A stretch of 64,000 bases of DNA from an uncultured Mobilibacterium sp. (GTDB lineage: Bacteria; Bacillota; Clostridia; Peptostreptococcales; Anaerovoracaceae), in assembly GCA_947254375.1 (NCBI GenBank), contig CAMYCF010000003.1, positions 1 to 64,000 on the forward strand. Reading direction: 5' to 3'. Positions 34,123 to 43,156 of the stretch are shown in pieces. The notes beneath the pieces are model-generated. The model ran no database searches. It worked only from the letters and a program-made list of their open reading frames with translations, and was not told the DNA's origin. Position 1 is the first letter of the stretch; each line of letters starts with the position of its first letter. The position numbers and the translations under genes are program-made.

Positions 34123-34950
34123 GTGGATAAGCAAAAGGCGGCTGAGCTCGAAAAGGTAGCTCACAACATAAGGGTCAACGCCCTCAAGGCTATACACGCC
34201 GCGGGCTCTGGACACCCGGGAGGGTCGTTCTCGATAGCCGAGATACTGGCGGTGCTGTATTTCGACGAGATGAATATTTCGCCGGAAAACGCGAAGGACA
34301 AAGATCGCGACAAATTCGTGCTTTCGAAGGGGCACGCGGTGCCGGCACTCTATGCGGTGCTCGCGGAGAAGGGATTTTTCGCGCCGGAAGATATGATGTC
34401 GCTAAGGAAGATCGGCAGCGATTTCCAGGGTCATCCGAATATGAATATGGTCCCGGGCATAGAGATGTCGACGGGATCGCTCGGTCAGGGATTTTCAGCC
34501 GCGGTCGGAATGGCGACGGCCGGAAAGATCGACGGCGCTAAAGGAAGGATATATACGATCACGGGAGACGGCGAACTTCAGGAAGGCATAATCTGGGAAG
34601 CGGCTCTTTCCGCCGCCCACAGAAAACTCGACAACATCGTTGCGATAATCGACAGGAACGGCCTTCAGATCGACGGCGAGACGGACCTCGTAAAAAAGGT
34701 CATGCCGATCGCCGAAAAGTTCGAGGCGTTCGGCTGGAACGTGATCTCGATAGACGGCCATTCGCTTTCGGAGATCAAAGACGCTTTGGATAAGGCGCGC
34801 GCCTGCAAGGGAAAGCCGACGGCGATAGTCGCAAAGACCCACAAAGGACAGGGTGTATCGTTCATGACGGATGTGGCCGGATGGCACGGCAAGGCTCCGA
34901 ACGATGAGCAGTTCGAACAGGCGATGGCGGAACTCGGAGGTGACAACTGA
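34123..34950 (+). CDS. Transketolase, N-terminal (TPP-binding) subunit
   Basis: Half of a split transketolase transferring two-carbon units between sugar phosphates. The 275-residue product carries GSGHPGGSFSIAEIL, LSKGHAVPALYAVL, STGSLGQGFSAAVGMA and the thiamine diphosphate motif GDGELQEGIIWEAA...NGLQIDG. Start is GTG at 34123 behind GGGGAGG. Its stop overlaps the ATG of the C-terminal subunit by one base. The complex supplies erythrose-4-phosphate for the aro operon. Confidence 0.95.
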   Translation: MDKQKAAELEKVAHNIRVNALKAIHAAGSGHPGGSFSIAEILAVLYFDEMNISPENAKDKDRDKFVLSKGHAVPALYAVLAEKGFFAPEDMMSLRKIGSDFQGHPNMNMVPGIEMSTGSLGQGFSAAVGMATAGKIDGAKGRIYTITGDGELQEGIIWEAALSAAHRKLDNIVAIIDRNGLQIDGETDLVKKVMPIAEKFEAFGWNVISIDGHSLSEIKDALDKARACKGKPTAIVAKTHKGQGVSFMTDVAGWHGKAPNDEQFEQAMAELGGDN

Positions 34951-35888
34951 TGGCGGAAGTACAGAAGATAGCAACGAGAGAAGCGTATGCGAAATTCCTC
35001 GTCAGGAAGGGGGCCGAAAGGAAGGACCTCGTCGTCCTCGACGCCGACCTCTCGAGCTCGACGAAGACTATAAAATTTGCGAATGAATATCCGGACAGGT
35101 TCGTCCAGTCCGGGATCTCGGAACAGGACCTCATGGCGGAAGCCGCGGGGATCGCTCTTTCGGGACACGTCGTATGCGCGAGCTCCTTCGCGATGTTCGC
35201 GACGGGAAGGGCGTACGAGATAATCAGGAATTCGATCGGATATCCGGAAGCCAATGTAAAAGTCTGTGCGACTCACGCTGGCATAACGGTCGGCGAAGAC
35301 GGAGCGACGCATCAGACTTTTGAGGACATATCGCTGATGAGAGGGATACCGGGGATGACGGTCGTCGTTCCGGCGGATGCGGTCAGCGCGGAAAAACTTC
35401 TCGATCAGGTCGTCGACAAGTACGGTCCGGCATATGTCCGTCTCGGACGTTCGGGAGTTCCTGTCATATACGACGAAGCCGAAGAGATAATGCTCGGCAA
35501 AGCGAAGGAACTGAGAAAAGGAAACGATGTCACGATAATAGCTGCGGGCATAATGGTAGAAGCTGCTCTCGCGGCAGCGGACGAGCTTTCTTCGGAAGGG
35601 ATATCCGCCCGCGTCCTCGACATGCACACGATAAAGCCTATAGATGAAGAGGCGATAATCAAGGCTGCGAAGGAGACGGGCGCGATCGTTACGGCGGAAG
35701 AGCATTCCGTCATCGGCGGACTCGGAAGCGCGGTAGCAGAGGTCGTAGTCAGGAATGCTCCGGTCAGGATGGAGACGGTCGGACAGCACGACACGTTCGG
35801 CGAGTCGGGCAAGCCGGCACAGCTGCTCGAAAAGTACGGAATGACGGCGGCGGACATCGTGAAGACTGTCAAAAAACTTTTAGGATAG
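34950..35888 (+). CDS. Transketolase, C-terminal (pyrimidine-binding) subunit
   Basis: 312 residues: pyrimidine-binding domain with VVLDADLSSSTKT, FVQSGISEQDLMAEAAG (catalytic Glu), FAMFATGRAYE, THAGITVGEDGATHQTFED, then the transketolase C-terminal domain (TIIAAGIMVEAALAAADEL, VLDMHTIKPIDEEAI, TAEEHSVIGGLGSAVAEV). Translationally coupled to the N-terminal subunit. Confidence 0.96.
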   Translation: MAEVQKIATREAYAKFLVRKGAERKDLVVLDADLSSSTKTIKFANEYPDRFVQSGISEQDLMAEAAGIALSGHVVCASSFAMFATGRAYEIIRNSIGYPEANVKVCATHAGITVGEDGATHQTFEDISLMRGIPGMTVVVPADAVSAEKLLDQVVDKYGPAYVRLGRSGVPVIYDEAEEIMLGKAKELRKGNDVTIIAAGIMVEAALAAADELSSEGISARVLDMHTIKPIDEEAIIKAAKETGAIVTAEEHSVIGGLGSAVAEVVVRNAPVRMETVGQHDTFGESGKPAQLLEKYGMTAADIVKTVKKLLG

Positions 35889-35914
35889 TTTTTACAAAAA
35901 ATACGGAATAGGAG

Positions 35915-35939
35915 AGGCGCCTTCGCGGGTGCCTTTTTG
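35915..35939 (+). terminator. Terminator after transketolase
   Basis: AGGCGCC (35915-35921) pairs with GGGTGCCT (about 35927-35934), one G-T pair, loop TTCGC, then TTTTTGC. Confidence 0.85.
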
Positions 35940-36067
35940 CATAAATAAAACAATATACAAAAATGAATAAAACGTGCATAACGCTGTTTTAGCAAGACGA
36001 ACAGGCGATAAGAACGCGCAAAATATAAATAAAAATAGAATTTTATGGAAAAAATTACAAAAAGTAC

Positions 36068-36096
36068 TTGCAAAATAATTCACCCAATGTTATTAT
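36068..36096 (+). promoter_or_regulatory. Promoter for amino acid ABC transporter
   Basis: TTGCAA (36068-36073) and TATTAT (36091-36096) with a 17-base spacer, in the AT-rich 275-base gap after the transketolase genes. Confidence 0.75.
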
Positions 36097-36163
36097 TATG
36101 CACACAAACGGAGAAGACGCAGAAAAAGGCGGCCGGCGGCCGTCATCGAAAGGGGAAGCGACA

Positions 36164-36931
36164 ATGAAAAAGAGCAAGATGATAAAAGTGATCGCAACGG
36201 CGGTGATGCTGGTTGCGATGCTCGGACTTACGGCATGCGAAGGCAAGAGCAGCGATACGCTGACGGCTGTTACGGAACCTACGTTCCCGCCGTTCGACAC
36301 GACGGATAAAGACGGAAACATCGAAGGGTTCGACATGGATCTTCTGAACGCGATAGCCAAAGATCAGGGATTCAAGGTAGAATACAAGGCTCTCGAATTC
36401 GACGCACTCATACCTGCGATACAGTCCGATCAGGCCGATATCATCGCAGCGGGAATGAACGCAATGGATCCGGCGCGTCAGAAGAAAGTCGATTTCTCGA
36501 ATACATATTATGACAGCGGTCTCGTCGTAATGGTCAAGAACGACAACACGACGATCAACGGCCCTGACGACCTTACATCGGACATGAAGGTGGCGGCTCA
36601 GATCGGTACGACGAGCGAAGACAAGGTCAACGAGTTCAAGAAGGAGAGCAAGATCGGAAGCGCCGTCATCCTCAACAAGAACACTGACGCGATATTGCAG
36701 CTCGAGAACGGAGACGTCGATGCGATAATCCTCGACCTGCCTGTAGCTAACAGCTTTATCAAGAAGAAACCGGATAAGCTCAAGAAAGTCGGAGAAGTAA
36801 TGAACGCCGAATCATACGGTTTCGCCGTAAAGAAGGGCAACAAGGAACTTCAGGAGAAGATCAACAAGGGCCTGGCGAACGTCAAGAAGGACGGCACGTA
36901 CGACAAGCTCTACAAGAAATGGTTCGAATAG
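36164..36931 (+). CDS. Polar amino acid ABC transporter, substrate-binding lipoprotein
   Basis: Family 3 solute-binding protein, extracellular and lipid-anchored. The 255-residue product begins MKKSKMIKVIATAVMLVAML and has the lipobox LTAC (cysteine at 25). Typical motifs: TEPTFPPFDTTDKDGNIEGFDMDL, FDALIPAIQSDQADIIAAGM, YYDSGLVVMV, AQIGTTSED and FAVKKGNKELQEKINKGL. ATG at 36164 follows AGGGGAAG; an upstream in-frame start would bury the signal peptide. Specificity (glutamine, histidine, cystine) cannot be read off. Confidence 0.95.
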   Translation: MKKSKMIKVIATAVMLVAMLGLTACEGKSSDTLTAVTEPTFPPFDTTDKDGNIEGFDMDLLNAIAKDQGFKVEYKALEFDALIPAIQSDQADIIAAGMNAMDPARQKKVDFSNTYYDSGLVVMVKNDNTTINGPDDLTSDMKVAAQIGTTSEDKVNEFKKESKIGSAVILNKNTDAILQLENGDVDAIILDLPVANSFIKKKPDKLKKVGEVMNAESYGFAVKKGNKELQEKINKGLANVKKDGTYDKLYKKWFE

Positions 36932-36991
36932 CCGAAAAGCGATCGAATAACGGCGATCGCCTGCAGCGATCGGACGATCGCGACCGATAAC

Positions 36992-37022
36992 AAAAACAAA
37001 GCGATCATAAAAACAAAGCGAT
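36992..37022 (+). repeat. 14-bp direct repeat between binding protein and permease genes
   Basis: AAAAACAAAGCGAT at 36992-37005 and 37009-37022, period 17. Just upstream (36938-36985) the heptamer GCGATCG or its complement recurs several times. Confidence 0.85.
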
Positions 37023-37046
37023 GCGCTCGGATCTCCGGGCGCTTTT
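37023..37046 (+). terminator. Leaky terminator inside the ABC operon
   Basis: GCGCTCGG (37023-37030) pairs with CCGGGCGC (37035-37042), loop ATCT, followed by only TTTT. Its position between binding protein and permease suggests partial termination that raises binding protein over membrane components. Confidence 0.7.
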
Positions 37047-37071
37047 GCGGGTAAATACGACGGGAGAAGAA

Positions 37072-37740
37072 ATGAAAGTATATCTTGAAGGAATATGGGT
37101 CGCGGGACACGGCATCCCCGCAACCGTAGCTGTAAGTTTGATAGCTGTAGTAGTCGGAGCCGTGCTTGGACTCCTTTTCGCGCTCATGAGGATGAGCCAC
37201 ATAAAAGTTGTCCGCGGCATATCAAAGGTGTATGTCGACATCGTCAGGGGGACCCCGATGGTCGTTCAGGCGTTCATCTTCGCCTACGGTATCCCTCAGA
37301 TACTGCAGGCCAACGGTGTCGGATTCAAATGGGCGAACCTCGTCATCCCGGCCGTCATCGTCTGCGGGCTCAACAGCGCTGCGTACATGGCGGAAGTCAT
37401 GAGGAGCGGGATACAGGCCGTCGACAAAGGGCAGATGGAAGCCGCGCGCTCGCTTGGGATGAGCAAAAAAACAGCGATGAAGCTCATTATAATACCTCAG
37501 GCCGTCAAGATAATACTGCCGGCGTTCGGCAACGAGTTCGTCACGCTGATAAAAGAGACCTCCGTACTGAGCTTCGTCGGCGTCGTCGAAGTTATGAGAA
37601 GGGGAAATCTCTGGAATGCCGCCACGTTTGAAACGTTCCCTGCGTACATAGGCGTAGCGATCATATATCTAATATTGACGATACCGCTTTCGAAACTGAT
37701 AAACAGGTTCGAAAAGAAAATGTCACAGGAGGCCGCGTAA
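37072..37740 (+). CDS. Polar amino acid ABC transporter permease
   Basis: Membrane subunit of the importer. The 222-residue product has the HisM/GlnP topology of about five helices (GIPATVAVSLIAVVVGAVLG, VRGTPMVVQAFIFAYG, AYMAEVMRSGIQAV) and the EAA coupling motif EAARSLGMSKKTAMKLIIIPQA. ATG at 37072 is preceded by GGGAGAAG. One base separates its stop from the ATPase gene. Confidence 0.95.
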   Translation: MKVYLEGIWVAGHGIPATVAVSLIAVVVGAVLGLLFALMRMSHIKVVRGISKVYVDIVRGTPMVVQAFIFAYGIPQILQANGVGFKWANLVIPAVIVCGLNSAAYMAEVMRSGIQAVDKGQMEAARSLGMSKKTAMKLIIIPQAVKIILPAFGNEFVTLIKETSVLSFVGVVEVMRRGNLWNAATFETFPAYIGVAIIYLILTIPLSKLINRFEKKMSQEAA

Positions 37741-37741
37741 A

Positions 37742-38461
37742 ATGATAGAAATAAAAGATCTCAGGAAATCGTTCGGTAAAAACGAAGTGCTCAAGGGGAT
37801 CGACCAGACGGTCGACAGCTCCGAGGTGCTCTGCATAGTAGGCCCGTCCGGCTCCGGAAAGTCGACGATGCTCCGCTGCATCAACAGGCTCGAAGAGCCG
37901 ACATCCGGCGAGATATACATAGACGGCGAACTCGTCACCGATGAAAACATCAACTCGATAAGAACGAAAATGGGAATGGTGTTCCAGAACTTCAACCTTT
38001 TCCCTCACCTTTCGGTCCTGGACAACATAACATGCGCCCCGATAAACATAAAAGGTGTGAGCAAAGAGGACGCCGAAAAGAAGGCGATCGAACTTTTGGA
38101 AAGGGTCGGTCTTGCGGAAAAAGCGAACGCATTTCCGAACGCACTCTCCGGCGGCCAGCGCCAGAGGGTAGCGATAGCGAGGGCGCTCGCTATGGAGCCG
38201 GAAATAATGCTTTTTGACGAGCCGACATCAGCGCTCGACCCTGAAATGGTAGGGGAAGTGCTTGCGGTAATGAAGGACCTCGCAGGGAGCGGCCTTGCCA
38301 TGGTCGTCGTTACGCACGAGATGGGATTCGCAAAGGAAGTTGCCGACAAAGTCATCTTCATGGACGAAGGCTATATCGTCGAGCAGGGCACGCCTAAGGA
38401 AGTCCTCGAGAACCCGAAGGAAGAGAGGACGAAGGAATTCCTGTCCAAGGTGCTCGTGTAA
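37742..38461 (+). CDS. Polar amino acid ABC transporter ATP-binding protein
   Basis: GlnQ-type ATPase of 239 residues: Walker A GPSGSGKSTMLR, GMVFQNFNLFPHLSVLDN, signature LSGGQRQRVAIARAL, Walker B IMLFDEPTSALDPEMV, and the VTHEMGFAKEVADKV switch histidine. Completes a three-gene importer with the preceding two genes. Confidence 0.96.
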   Translation: MIEIKDLRKSFGKNEVLKGIDQTVDSSEVLCIVGPSGSGKSTMLRCINRLEEPTSGEIYIDGELVTDENINSIRTKMGMVFQNFNLFPHLSVLDNITCAPINIKGVSKEDAEKKAIELLERVGLAEKANAFPNALSGGQRQRVAIARALAMEPEIMLFDEPTSALDPEMVGEVLAVMKDLAGSGLAMVVVTHEMGFAKEVADKVIFMDEGYIVEQGTPKEVLENPKEERTKEFLSKVLV

Positions 38462-38499
38462 AGGAAGTATATCCCGGGTGCTCGTGTGACGGAAGTATA
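38449..38499 (+). repeat. 23-bp direct duplication across the glnQ-type gene stop
   Basis: A 23-bp unit beginning GGTGCTCGTGT lies at 38449-38471 and again at 38477-38499 with 21 of 23 bases identical; the stop codon (38459-38461) is in the first copy and lost in the second. Confidence 0.92.
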
Positions 38500-38535
38500 A
38501 ATGCCTCGTTTAGGGTACATATAAAAGTGATCTGC

Positions 38536-38560
38536 GGCCGGATGCGTCCGGTCGTTTTTT
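38536..38560 (+). terminator. Terminator of the ABC transporter operon
   Basis: GGCCGGA (38536-38542) pairs with TCCGGTC (38547-38553), loop TGCG, then GTTTTTT. Confidence 0.9.
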
Positions 38561-38615
38561 GTGTGAAGAATGTATGTAATTGCATTCATTTAACCGCCTG
38601 AAGCTTGCGAAACAG

Positions 38616-38643
38616 TTGTTTTTAGGGATATTTGGTGTATAAT
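38616..38643 (+). promoter_or_regulatory. Promoter for ftsEX operon
   Basis: TTGTTT (38616-38621), 16-base spacer, TATAAT (38638-38643), 32 bases before ftsE. Confidence 0.7.
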
Positions 38644-38674
38644 GATAAGGTCATTAGCTATGTCCGGAGGTATT

Positions 38675-39403
38675 ATGATTGTATTTAAAAATGTGACAAA
38701 GCGTTACGGCGAAAATATAGGATTGGAGAATGCGTCCATCAGGATCGACAAGGGAGATTTCGTTTTTCTCGTCGGACCGAGCGGCGCCGGAAAGACTACG
38801 TTCGTAAGACTCATCCTCAGGGAAATAGAGGCTGACAGCGGAACGATAATAGTTGCGGACAAGGACGTTACGGCACTTTCGCGTCGTGAGATCCCGGCGC
38901 TCAGGCAGAAGATCGGAATGGTGTTCCAGGACTTCAGACTTTTGGAGAAGAAGACCGTTTACGAGAACGTGGCTTTTGCTATGGAGATCGTACACGCCAG
39001 GGAGAGGAATATAAGGAAACAGGTACCGTATGTGCTCGACCTGGTCGGCATCGGAGACAAGATGGACAGATATCCGTCGGAGCTCAGCGCGGGAGAGCAG
39101 CAGAGGGTCGGTATCGCAAGGGCGATGGTAAACAACCCGAGAGTCCTTATAGCCGACGAGCCTACGGGAAACCTGGACCCGAGCACGGCCATGGAGATAA
39201 TGGAAATACTCGACAAGATCAATCTGCGCGGAACGACGATAGTCATGGTAACGCACGCGAAGGATATAGTTGATAAGATGCACAAACGCGTAGTCGCGAT
39301 AGAGAACGGGCAAATCGTAAGGGACGAACGCGGAGAATACGGATATGAAGACCGTGACTTTTACGAAATGGATCCCGGGGAGGTAGACTCGTATGTTTTC
39401 TAG
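38675..39403 (+). CDS. ftsE: Cell division ATP-binding protein FtsE
   Basis: ATPase of the FtsEX complex, which activates peptidoglycan hydrolases at the division site instead of transporting a substrate. The 242-residue product has GPSGAGKTTFVRL, GMVFQDFRLLEKKTVYENVAFA, LSAGEQQRVGIARA (Ala in place of the more usual Gly in LSGGEQ) and LIADEPTGNLDP. ATG at 38675 follows CCGGAGG. Overlaps ftsX by 11 bases. Confidence 0.96.
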   Translation: MIVFKNVTKRYGENIGLENASIRIDKGDFVFLVGPSGAGKTTFVRLILREIEADSGTIIVADKDVTALSRREIPALRQKIGMVFQDFRLLEKKTVYENVAFAMEIVHARERNIRKQVPYVLDLVGIGDKMDRYPSELSAGEQQRVGIARAMVNNPRVLIADEPTGNLDPSTAMEIMEILDKINLRGTTIVMVTHAKDIVDKMHKRVVAIENGQIVRDERGEYGYEDRDFYEMDPGEVDSYVF

Positions 39404-40286
39404 AATAGGGTATACTCTCAGGCAGACGTTCTCGCAACTCGGAAGAAGTAAGGGAATGAGCGTCACCGCGATACTCGCCATAACCGCTATGATGCTTATA
39501 CTGGGCATATTCTTCGTTTCGTTCGTAAACGTCGATCTGTTCGCGAATGTCATCAAGCAGGATTACAACGTTATCGAAGTCTATCTGAAAGACGACACTA
39601 CGGAAGCGCTCAGGGATCAGGTCCAGTCGGAGCTGAAGAACCGCCCGGGAGTCGAGTCCGTCGAATATCGCAGCAAGGACGATGCGATGAAGATCCTGAG
39701 AAAGAGATGGGGAGACAGCGCATACCTTCTCGACAACCTCGATCACAATCCACTGCCGGATTCGGTGCTCGTGTTCGTCGAGGACAAGAGCGCGGCAGAC
39801 AAGATCGCGAAGGCTACGCCGACGCTCGACGGCGTGCAGGATGTCAAATATTACCGCGATACCGTCGAGAAGCTTGCAAAGATAACGAACTTCATACAGG
39901 TATCGTCGATAATCGTCATGGTTTTCCTGATAGTGATATCGATAATAATAGTTTCGAACACCATTAAACTTACGGTATTCAACCGGTCTAAAGAGATAGC
40001 GATAATGAAATACCTCGGAGCGACGGATTGGTTCGTCAGGGCGCCGTTCCTGGTCGAAGGTATATTTATAGGATTCATATCGGCGGCTGTCGCTACCGGC
40101 CTCATGTATGTGATCTACGACAGGGTCATAAAGATCATCGGGCCGGACATAATGAAGATATTGTCGGTCCCGGTAGTTCCGACAAACTACCTGATATATA
40201 ACCTAATGATAATATTTGCAGCACTCGGAGTGGGGATCGGTACCTGCGGAAGTATAATTTCTATAAGGAGATTCCTGGATAAATAG
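39393..40286 (+). CDS. ftsX: Cell division protein FtsX
   Basis: Membrane partner of FtsE; 297 residues with four transmembrane helices (about 21-45, 170-195, 220-245, 265-290) and a large extracellular domain between the first two (KDDTTEALRDQVQSELKNRP; VEYRSKDDAMKILRKRWGD) that touches the hydrolase. The next gene encodes the probable hydrolase partner, transcribed together. Confidence 0.96.
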   Translation: MFSRIGYTLRQTFSQLGRSKGMSVTAILAITAMMLILGIFFVSFVNVDLFANVIKQDYNVIEVYLKDDTTEALRDQVQSELKNRPGVESVEYRSKDDAMKILRKRWGDSAYLLDNLDHNPLPDSVLVFVEDKSAADKIAKATPTLDGVQDVKYYRDTVEKLAKITNFIQVSSIIVMVFLIVISIIIVSNTIKLTVFNRSKEIAIMKYLGATDWFVRAPFLVEGIFIGFISAAVATGLMYVIYDRVIKIIGPDIMKILSVPVVPTNYLIYNLMIIFAALGVGIGTCGSIISIRRFLDK

Positions 40287-40333
40287 TAATTATTGCAGCA
40301 TTGTATATCTTTTTACAAAGGAGGAAGCACGCT

Positions 40334-41401
40334 GTGAAGATCAATTCAAAACGGTCTTTTGTGTTAGCCCTCATTTTATCCGTAGCCATGATCGGCGTAG
40401 GATTTGCAGGGTATCAAAGCGCTTACGGAGCCACGGCTTCGCAGAAATACGCTGAAGCGCGAGCGAATAAACAAAAGGCTGACAACCTTTACGCCCAACT
40501 GGGTGAAGCGGAGAAAAAGATAACTGCTCTCCAATCTCAGATCTCGACGACAGAAGCGGAGATCGCCGCTACGCAGGCTAAGTTAGAGGCGAAAGAAGCC
40601 GAGATGAAGAAACAGCAGGAGGCACTCGATGAACGCCTTGCCGCTATGTACAAGACCGGTACGGTCGGACTCGTCGATGTCATACTCAGCTCCAACAACG
40701 TTACAGAGCTCATCACAAATGTAGGTATGGTCCAGGCGGTAATAAGCCACGACCAGGATGTGCTCAAACAAATGGAGGTCGAGTACAAAGAGATCGACAA
40801 ACTGAAACAGGCAGAAGAGGAAAAGCAGGCGAAACTCGAAGAGGACAAGAAACAGCTCGAAGCCGAGAAGGCGTCGATCAAGACGCAGGCGGATGCATAT
40901 GCCGCGAAAGAATCGGAGCTGAATGCCGAAGGAGATGCGCTTGCAAGAGAAGCGGCAGCAGCTGCGGCGAATTACAACAATTCGGGCGGCGGAAGCAGCG
41001 GCGGTGGGTCGTACAGCGGCGGCGGATATACGTGGCCGGTCAACGGACCTATAACCTCTCCTTTCGGATGGAGGGTACACCCTATATACGGAACCAGCAG
41101 CTTCCATAACGGTGTCGACATCGGTGCACCTACCGGCACGCCTATCAGAGCTACCGGCAGCGGAAGGATCATAAAGGCATCGTGGTACGGCGGATACGGA
41201 AACTGCATTATGATCGACATCGGCGGCGGACTGTCGGTGCTTTACGGACATCTGTCCGCATATGCGGTAAGCCAGGGTCAGTGGGTCAGCCAGGGCCAGG
41301 TCGTAGGCTATGTAGGCACTACGGGATGGTCTACGGGACCGCATCTGCATTACAGCGTATTCAAGAACGGTGTCGTTGTAACTCCATACAGCATTTACTA
41401 A
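40334..41401 (+). CDS. Coiled-coil M23 murein endopeptidase, FtsEX partner
   Basis: Exported peptidoglycan hydrolase of the EnvC/PcsB-like layout. 355 residues: signal peptide (residues 8-35, ending YGATAS), long coiled coil (~38-215), a Gly/Ser linker and a C-terminal M23/LytM domain with zinc ligands in FHNGVDIGAP (HxxxD) and GPHLHYSVF (HxH). Start is GTG at 40334 behind AAGGAGG (40317-40323 region). Coiled coil plus ftsEX linkage suggests FtsX-controlled activation; both zinc motifs are intact, so it should be enzymatic, unlike E. coli EnvC. Confidence 0.93.
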   Translation: MKINSKRSFVLALILSVAMIGVGFAGYQSAYGATASQKYAEARANKQKADNLYAQLGEAEKKITALQSQISTTEAEIAATQAKLEAKEAEMKKQQEALDERLAAMYKTGTVGLVDVILSSNNVTELITNVGMVQAVISHDQDVLKQMEVEYKEIDKLKQAEEEKQAKLEEDKKQLEAEKASIKTQADAYAAKESELNAEGDALAREAAAAAANYNNSGGGSSGGGSYSGGGYTWPVNGPITSPFGWRVHPIYGTSSFHNGVDIGAPTGTPIRATGSGRIIKASWYGGYGNCIMIDIGGGLSVLYGHLSAYAVSQGQWVSQGQVVGYVGTTGWSTGPHLHYSVFKNGVVVTPYSIY

Positions 41402-41429
41402 TAAAATAAAAGCGTAGGAAAATTCATTT

Positions 41430-43145
41430 ATGGGCAATTACATCGATAAAACGATTCCTACGGAGCTTCTTAAGATGCTTGAAAAAAGGGGCATTGTCGG
41501 AGAGACCGCGCTCAGCGAATACCTGTCTCCGAAACCCCAACTTAGCCATGATCCATTCCTGCTCTCCGGTATGAGGGCGGGAGTGGATTTGTTGTTAAAA
41601 GCCCTGTCGGAAAACAAGAAGATCGTGATATACGGCGATTACGACGTCGACGGCATAACGTCGACGGCTCTTTTGTTGCACGTCATAAGTCAGCTTACCG
41701 ACAACATCAACTACCACATACCGTCGAGGGAGAAAGAAGGATACGGCCTCAACCGTGATGCCATCGATGCGATCGCCGAGGCGGGCGGAGAACTCATAGT
41801 AACGGTCGACTGCGGATCGGTTTCCAGGGATGAGACGGAATACGCGCACTCGCTCGGCATAGAAACGATCGTCACCGATCACCACAACATCGAGGATCGG
41901 ATCGCGGAAGGCGTCGTCATCAATCCGCGCGCACCCGGGGACGAATATCCGTTCAAGGGGCTGGCCGGAGTCGGAGTCGCCTATAAATTCGCAACTGTAC
42001 TGATCAGGGAGGCAGGGCTGCCGAAGTCATTGATCACAGAGGTCCTCGAGCTCGTCGCCATAGGTACGATAGCCGATATCATGCCGCTCACCGACGAAAA
42101 CAGGACGATAGTCAAATACGGTCTGCGCCTAATCAACGGCGGCGGTATAAATCCGGGTCTCAGAAAGCTGATGAGGCGCTCCGGGCTCGTGCCGGGGAAG
42201 ATAAAAGCGTCAGACATCAGCTTCAAGATCGCACCTGTCATAAATTCCGCGGGAAGGGTAGGCGAAGCGTCTTTAGGGGTAAAACTCCTTATGGAGACCG
42301 ACCCCGTAAAAATCGAAGATCACTGCACGAAGCTCCTCTCCCTCAACAGCACGAGAAGGAACCTGCAGAAGGAGTCGTTTGATGTTTGCCTGCCGCGGGC
42401 AATGGAAGAGCTGGCGAAGGGCGACTGCCTCGTTATAGATGCGGGCAATTCACACGAAGGGATCACCGGTGTAGTCGCGGGAATAATAAAAGAGCGACTG
42501 AACAGACCGACGATACTCCTCGTCGAAAAAGACGGGATATACAAGGGGACGGGACGGTCGATCGAAACGATCGATCTCTTCGAGATGCTGAACAGGCATG
42601 CCGATATGTTCATCAACTTCGGAGGGCATGCAGGCGCCTGCGGTTTTACGATCGAAAAATCGAATGTTGAAGAACTGAGAAGGCTGCTGAACGAAGACAT
42701 GGTCGCCATGGAAGAGAAGAACGGACGCATACTCGACCGCGTCCACGTGATAGACTCTTTTATAACGCCGACGAGGGCGGACAACGATTTCGTCTCCGAA
42801 CTCGAGATATTCGAGCCGTGCGGCAAGGAAAACGAAGCACCGTCGTTCTGCTTCGCGAACATGAAGATAGATGACTGGATATACCTCGGTAAAGGTACGA
42901 AGTGGGCCAGGTTCAAGGCAAAAAATTCGGGCGGCGAGATACGCTGCGTATTTTTCAACAACGCTGAGGATTACTATTCATTCTACTCGAACGGAATGCC
43001 CGTCGACATTTACGGGAACCTCGAGCTCAACACCTGGAACGGCTTCGAGAACGTACAGCTTCTCGTAAAAGGCATACTGCCGGCGGGGGAAGCTTCACGG
43101 TCGGTCTGCACCGAAGAACGGCCGGGTTCCGCCTGTATAAATTGA
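41430..43145 (+). CDS. recJ: Single-stranded-DNA exonuclease RecJ
   Basis: DHH-family 5'-3' exonuclease for recombination and repair. The 571-residue product has motif I YGDYDVDGITSTALLL, TVDCGS, motif III TDHHNIED, VGVAYKFATVLI, DIMPLTDENR, and the DHHA1 domain with GHAGACGFTIE. It ends with an OB-fold (WARFKAKNSGGEIRCVFF). Length is near the bacterial minimum; the accessory C-terminal domain of some Firmicutes RecJ is missing. Confidence 0.95.
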   Translation: MGNYIDKTIPTELLKMLEKRGIVGETALSEYLSPKPQLSHDPFLLSGMRAGVDLLLKALSENKKIVIYGDYDVDGITSTALLLHVISQLTDNINYHIPSREKEGYGLNRDAIDAIAEAGGELIVTVDCGSVSRDETEYAHSLGIETIVTDHHNIEDRIAEGVVINPRAPGDEYPFKGLAGVGVAYKFATVLIREAGLPKSLITEVLELVAIGTIADIMPLTDENRTIVKYGLRLINGGGINPGLRKLMRRSGLVPGKIKASDISFKIAPVINSAGRVGEASLGVKLLMETDPVKIEDHCTKLLSLNSTRRNLQKESFDVCLPRAMEELAKGDCLVIDAGNSHEGITGVVAGIIKERLNRPTILLVEKDGIYKGTGRSIETIDLFEMLNRHADMFINFGGHAGACGFTIEKSNVEELRRLLNEDMVAMEEKNGRILDRVHVIDSFITPTRADNDFVSELEIFEPCGKENEAPSFCFANMKIDDWIYLGKGTKWARFKAKNSGGEIRCVFFNNAEDYYSFYSNGMPVDIYGNLELNTWNGFENVQLLVKGILPAGEASRSVCTEERPGSACIN

Positions 43146-43156
43146 GGGACGGTCCG

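Noticed and set aside
36938..36985. GCGATCG heptamers resembling cyanobacterial HIP1 octamers
   Set aside because: Purely local cluster within one spacer; not repeated through the window.
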